In this document: positions 11,919 through 13,684 of the stretch, one piece after another | Layout: each line of letters begins with the position of its first letter | Numbering within the stretch: the stretch's first letter is position 1 | NCBI GenBank assembly: GCA_947624455.1 | Contig: CANQKL010000028.1 | Coordinates: forward strand, 1-13,684 | Direction of reading: 5' to 3' | DNA length: 13,684 nucleotides | From: an uncultured Clostridia bacterium | GTDB lineage: Bacteria; Bacillota; Clostridia; UMGS1883 | The notes under the pieces: generated by a model | Told to the model about the DNA's origin: nothing | The model's database searches: none | What the model saw: only the letters and a program-made list of their open reading frames with translations | Made by a program: the position numbers and the translations under genes

Positions 11919-12944
11919 CTACAGTATTATCATAGCGTCGCCAAAGGAAAAAAACCTATATTGGGCCTCAACGGCATGACGATAGGCGGCAAGGACGTTA
12001 TCCTTGCCCGCCAAAGCGCTGACAAGCATTATCAGCGTGGACTTAGGCAGGTGAAAGTTAGTGATCAGGCCGTCTAAAAGCTTGAATTTATAACCCGGGT
12101 AAATGAAGATCTCTGTGTTGCCGCTGCCGGGGACGAGCTTTCCGTCCATGGCGGCGCTTTCAATGGTGCGGCAGCTCGTGGTGCCAACGCAGATTATCCG
12201 TCCGCCCGCCGCCCGAGCGGAATTTACAGCTTCGGCCGCCTCGGGAGACACGCTGTAAAACTCGGAATGCATCTTATGCTCCTCCAAATTGTCCACCTTC
12301 ACCGGTCGAAAAGTACCCAGTCCCACATGGAGGGTGACAAAAGCGGTTTTTACCCCCATTTGTCTTATCTCCTCCAGCAGCTCGTCGGTGAAGTGCAGTC
12401 CGGCAGTTGGAGCGGCGGCGCTCCCCGGATTCACGGAGTATACCGTCTGATAGCGTTCCTTATCCTCTAACTTTTCAGTGATATACGGCGGCAGCGGCAT
12501 TTCCCCAAGCTCGTCCAGCACGTTTTCAAACAAACCCTCGTACTCAAACCTGACCCGGCGCCCCCCGTCTCCAAGAACCTCAAGTATTTCGGCGGTCAGT
12601 TTTCCGCCGCCAAATTCAAACCTTGCGCCAGGCAGGGCTTTGCGCCCCGGGCGCAGTATGACCTCCCATTCGTCGCTGGTCAGCCGCTTCAAAAGCAAAA
12701 ATTCTATGGCCCCGCCGGTATTTACCTTGTGACCGTAGAGCCGGGCGGGAATGACGCGGGTATCGTTGAGTACAAGGCAGTCGCCGGGGCGGAGATAGTC
12801 TTTGATATTTTTAAACATATCGTCCCTGTATTCGCCAGTCTCCTTATTCAGGGCCAGCAGCCGCGAAGCGCTCCTGTCTTTCAAGGGATGCTGAGCAATG
12901 CGCTCCGTTGGAAGATAGTAGTCGAAATCCTCAGTGGAAGTCAT
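11919..12944 (-). CDS. queA: S-adenosylmethionine:tRNA ribosyltransferase-isomerase (QueA)
   Basis: This cytosolic enzyme transfers and isomerises the ribose of S-adenosylmethionine onto preQ1 in tRNA, forming epoxyqueuosine at the wobble position of GUN anticodons. At 341 residues it is full length, with the family motifs in order: FDYYLPTERIAQHPL, DRSASRLL, the LVLNDTRVIPARL block, EFLLLKR, GSAAAPTAGLHFT, THITHV-type LHVGLGTFRPV, MHSEFYSV, CVGTTSCRTIES, EIFIYPGYKFK and ITNFHLPKSTL. AGGAGG lies seven bases before the ATG and inside the last codons of the upstream GH43 gene (three-base gap), so the two are probably co-translated. The usual partner gene tgt is not adjacent downstream. No terminator was found after the stop. 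Confidence 0.97.
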   Translation of the reverse strand: MTSTEDFDYYLPTERIAQHPLKDRSASRLLALNKETGEYRDDMFKNIKDYLRPGDCLVLNDTRVIPARLYGHKVNTGGAIEFLLLKRLTSDEWEVILRPGRKALPGARFEFGGGKLTAEILEVLGDGGRRVRFEYEGLFENVLDELGEMPLPPYITEKLEDKERYQTVYSVNPGSAAAPTAGLHFTDELLEEIRQMGVKTAFVTLHVGLGTFRPVKVDNLEEHKMHSEFYSVSPEAAEAVNSARAAGGRIICVGTTSCRTIESAAMDGKLVPGSGNTEIFIYPGYKFKLLDGLITNFHLPKSTLIMLVSALAGKDNVLAAYRHAVEAQYRFFSFGDAMIIL

Positions 12945-12947
12945 AGT

Positions 12948-13684
12948 TCAGCCTCCTATGCGAACGGGTTCAGTAATGCCCCTCAAAGTGGCCAGTATCG
13001 GCTTTATCCCGCCATTTTCATCAAATTCCATCCGATCCATGGCCACCTCACGGTGGCTGCCGGCATAAAATCCTCCGCCCACGCTCACTGTCGTGGGAAT
13101 ATTGAACCTGTGGTAGCAGATATACCAGTCGTCGGTGCCGGGTACGTTTAGTATGCTGTGGTGGCCGGTACACTGTATGCGGCTGTCGTCGGTATAATCC
13201 TGAGAAAGTATCACATCGCAGCCCTGGGGAGTATCCATGGGCGAGTCGGAAACGCCATACCGCACGCAGTAATCGGGATTTTCTGTATTGCCCTCGCTCC
13301 AAGTGAAATAATATTTTCCCTTCCGTTTAACAACGAAGATAGCTTCGGTGAAGTGGCGCGGAGTTATTTTCTTTATTTCGCCGTCAAAGGACATCATGTC
13401 CTCGTTGAGCTTGGCTACATAGAGCTGTCCGTTGCCCCAGAAAAGGTACGCGGTACCGTCGTCGTCAATAAAAACCTGGGAGTCTATCATTTGACCCTCC
13501 AATATCCCGCCGGGCATCAAAGGTTCCCCTTTGTCGTAAAAGGGGCCGCTGGGGCTGTCTGCAACCGCCACAGCTAAATCCTTATGGTCGTTGACCTTAT
13601 TGGCGCTGCTGTAGTAGAAATAGTATTTGTCGTTTCTTTTCGCGGCAGTTGGCGCCCAGCCGTATATGCCCAAGCTCCAGGGTA
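12948..13684 (-). CDS. Glycoside hydrolase family 43 protein (5' end outside window)
   Basis: The C-terminal 245 codons of a beta-propeller glycosidase run off the right edge. GH43 features visible: WAPTAAKRNDKYYFYYS, DSQVFIDDDGTAYLFWG with the Asp that tunes the acid's pKa, and TEAIFVVKRKGKYYFTWSEG with the general acid Glu. Also visible are GHHSILNVPGTDDWYICYHRF, with the His near the active-site metal in many GH43 enzymes, and the closing HREVAMDRMEFDENGGIKPI. The N-terminal blade with the catalytic base Asp is outside the window, so neither a signal peptide nor full activity can be judged. Beta-xylosidase or alpha-L-arabinofuranosidase activity is typical of such sequences, but substrate is not decided. 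It differs clearly from the galactanase-like enzyme at 4537-5886. Its stop lies three bases before queA. Confidence 0.9.
   Translation of the reverse strand, partial: PWSLGIYGWAPTAAKRNDKYYFYYSSANKVNDHKDLAVAVADSPSGPFYDKGEPLMPGGILEGQMIDSQVFIDDDGTAYLFWGNGQLYVAKLNEDMMSFDGEIKKITPRHFTEAIFVVKRKGKYYFTWSEGNTENPDYCVRYGVSDSPMDTPQGCDVILSQDYTDDSRIQCTGHHSILNVPGTDDWYICYHRFNIPTTVSVGGGFYAGSHREVAMDRMEFDENGGIKPILATLRGITEPVRIGG

Overview
The window looks like chromosomal DNA from a spore-forming Clostridia member (Firmicutes/Bacillota, probably Oscillospiraceae-like). The evidence is a SCIFF ranthipeptide locus (a near-universal Clostridia marker), a PdaA-type spore-cortex deacetylase, a small Cys/Gly-rich peptide of a type seen in gut Clostridia, strong AGGAGG ribosome binding sites and consensus sigma-A promoters. 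Most genes lie on the minus strand. No rRNA, tRNA, CRISPR array, transposase or phage gene was seen.

Layout from left to right. (1) 1-308: 5' part of a Gly/Asn/Asp/Ser-rich lipoprotein (minus). (2) 489-662: a 44-residue Cys/Gly-rich peptide (plus) with its own UUCG-loop terminator. (3) 696-1362: rdgB (minus) with its own promoter; the ribosome binding site favours a GTG start. (4) 1385-4456: a complete thiamin-pyrimidine (HMP) uptake operon on the minus strand. It runs promoter, TPP riboswitch, intrinsic terminator, MTH1187/YkoF-like thiamin-binding protein, permease, THI5/NMT1-like lipoprotein, ATPase, terminator. (5) 4477-5886: a divergently transcribed glycoside hydrolase resembling GH43 exo-beta-1,3-galactanases. 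The -35 boxes of the two divergent promoters lie in the arms of a perfect 10-bp inverted repeat. (6) 5896-6034: a non-coding palindromic element between convergent genes, with long terminal inverted repeats and a bidirectional terminator hairpin. (7) 6079-9613: rpmE, pdaA, secF and secD (minus). (8) 9656-11465: the SCIFF ranthipeptide unit, with precursor scfA, an attenuating hairpin, maturase scfB and an unrecognised 60-codon frame with no usual start codon. (9) 11469-13684: a TIGR04086 membrane protein, queA, and a partial second GH43 enzyme three bases upstream of queA.

The string queA / TIGR04086 / scfA / scfB / secD / secF matches a gene neighbourhood I remember as common in Clostridia, but tgt and yajC, usually found between queA and the TIGR04086 gene, are absent here. 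The thiamin operon should be repressed by thiamin pyrophosphate through the riboswitch. The SCIFF precursor has the strongest promoter in the window and a hairpin behind it, so the peptide should be made in excess over its radical-SAM maturase. The most unusual items are the divergent-promoter inverted repeat, the palindromic element at 5896-6034, the GTA-headed small frame behind scfB, and the GH43-queA coupling.
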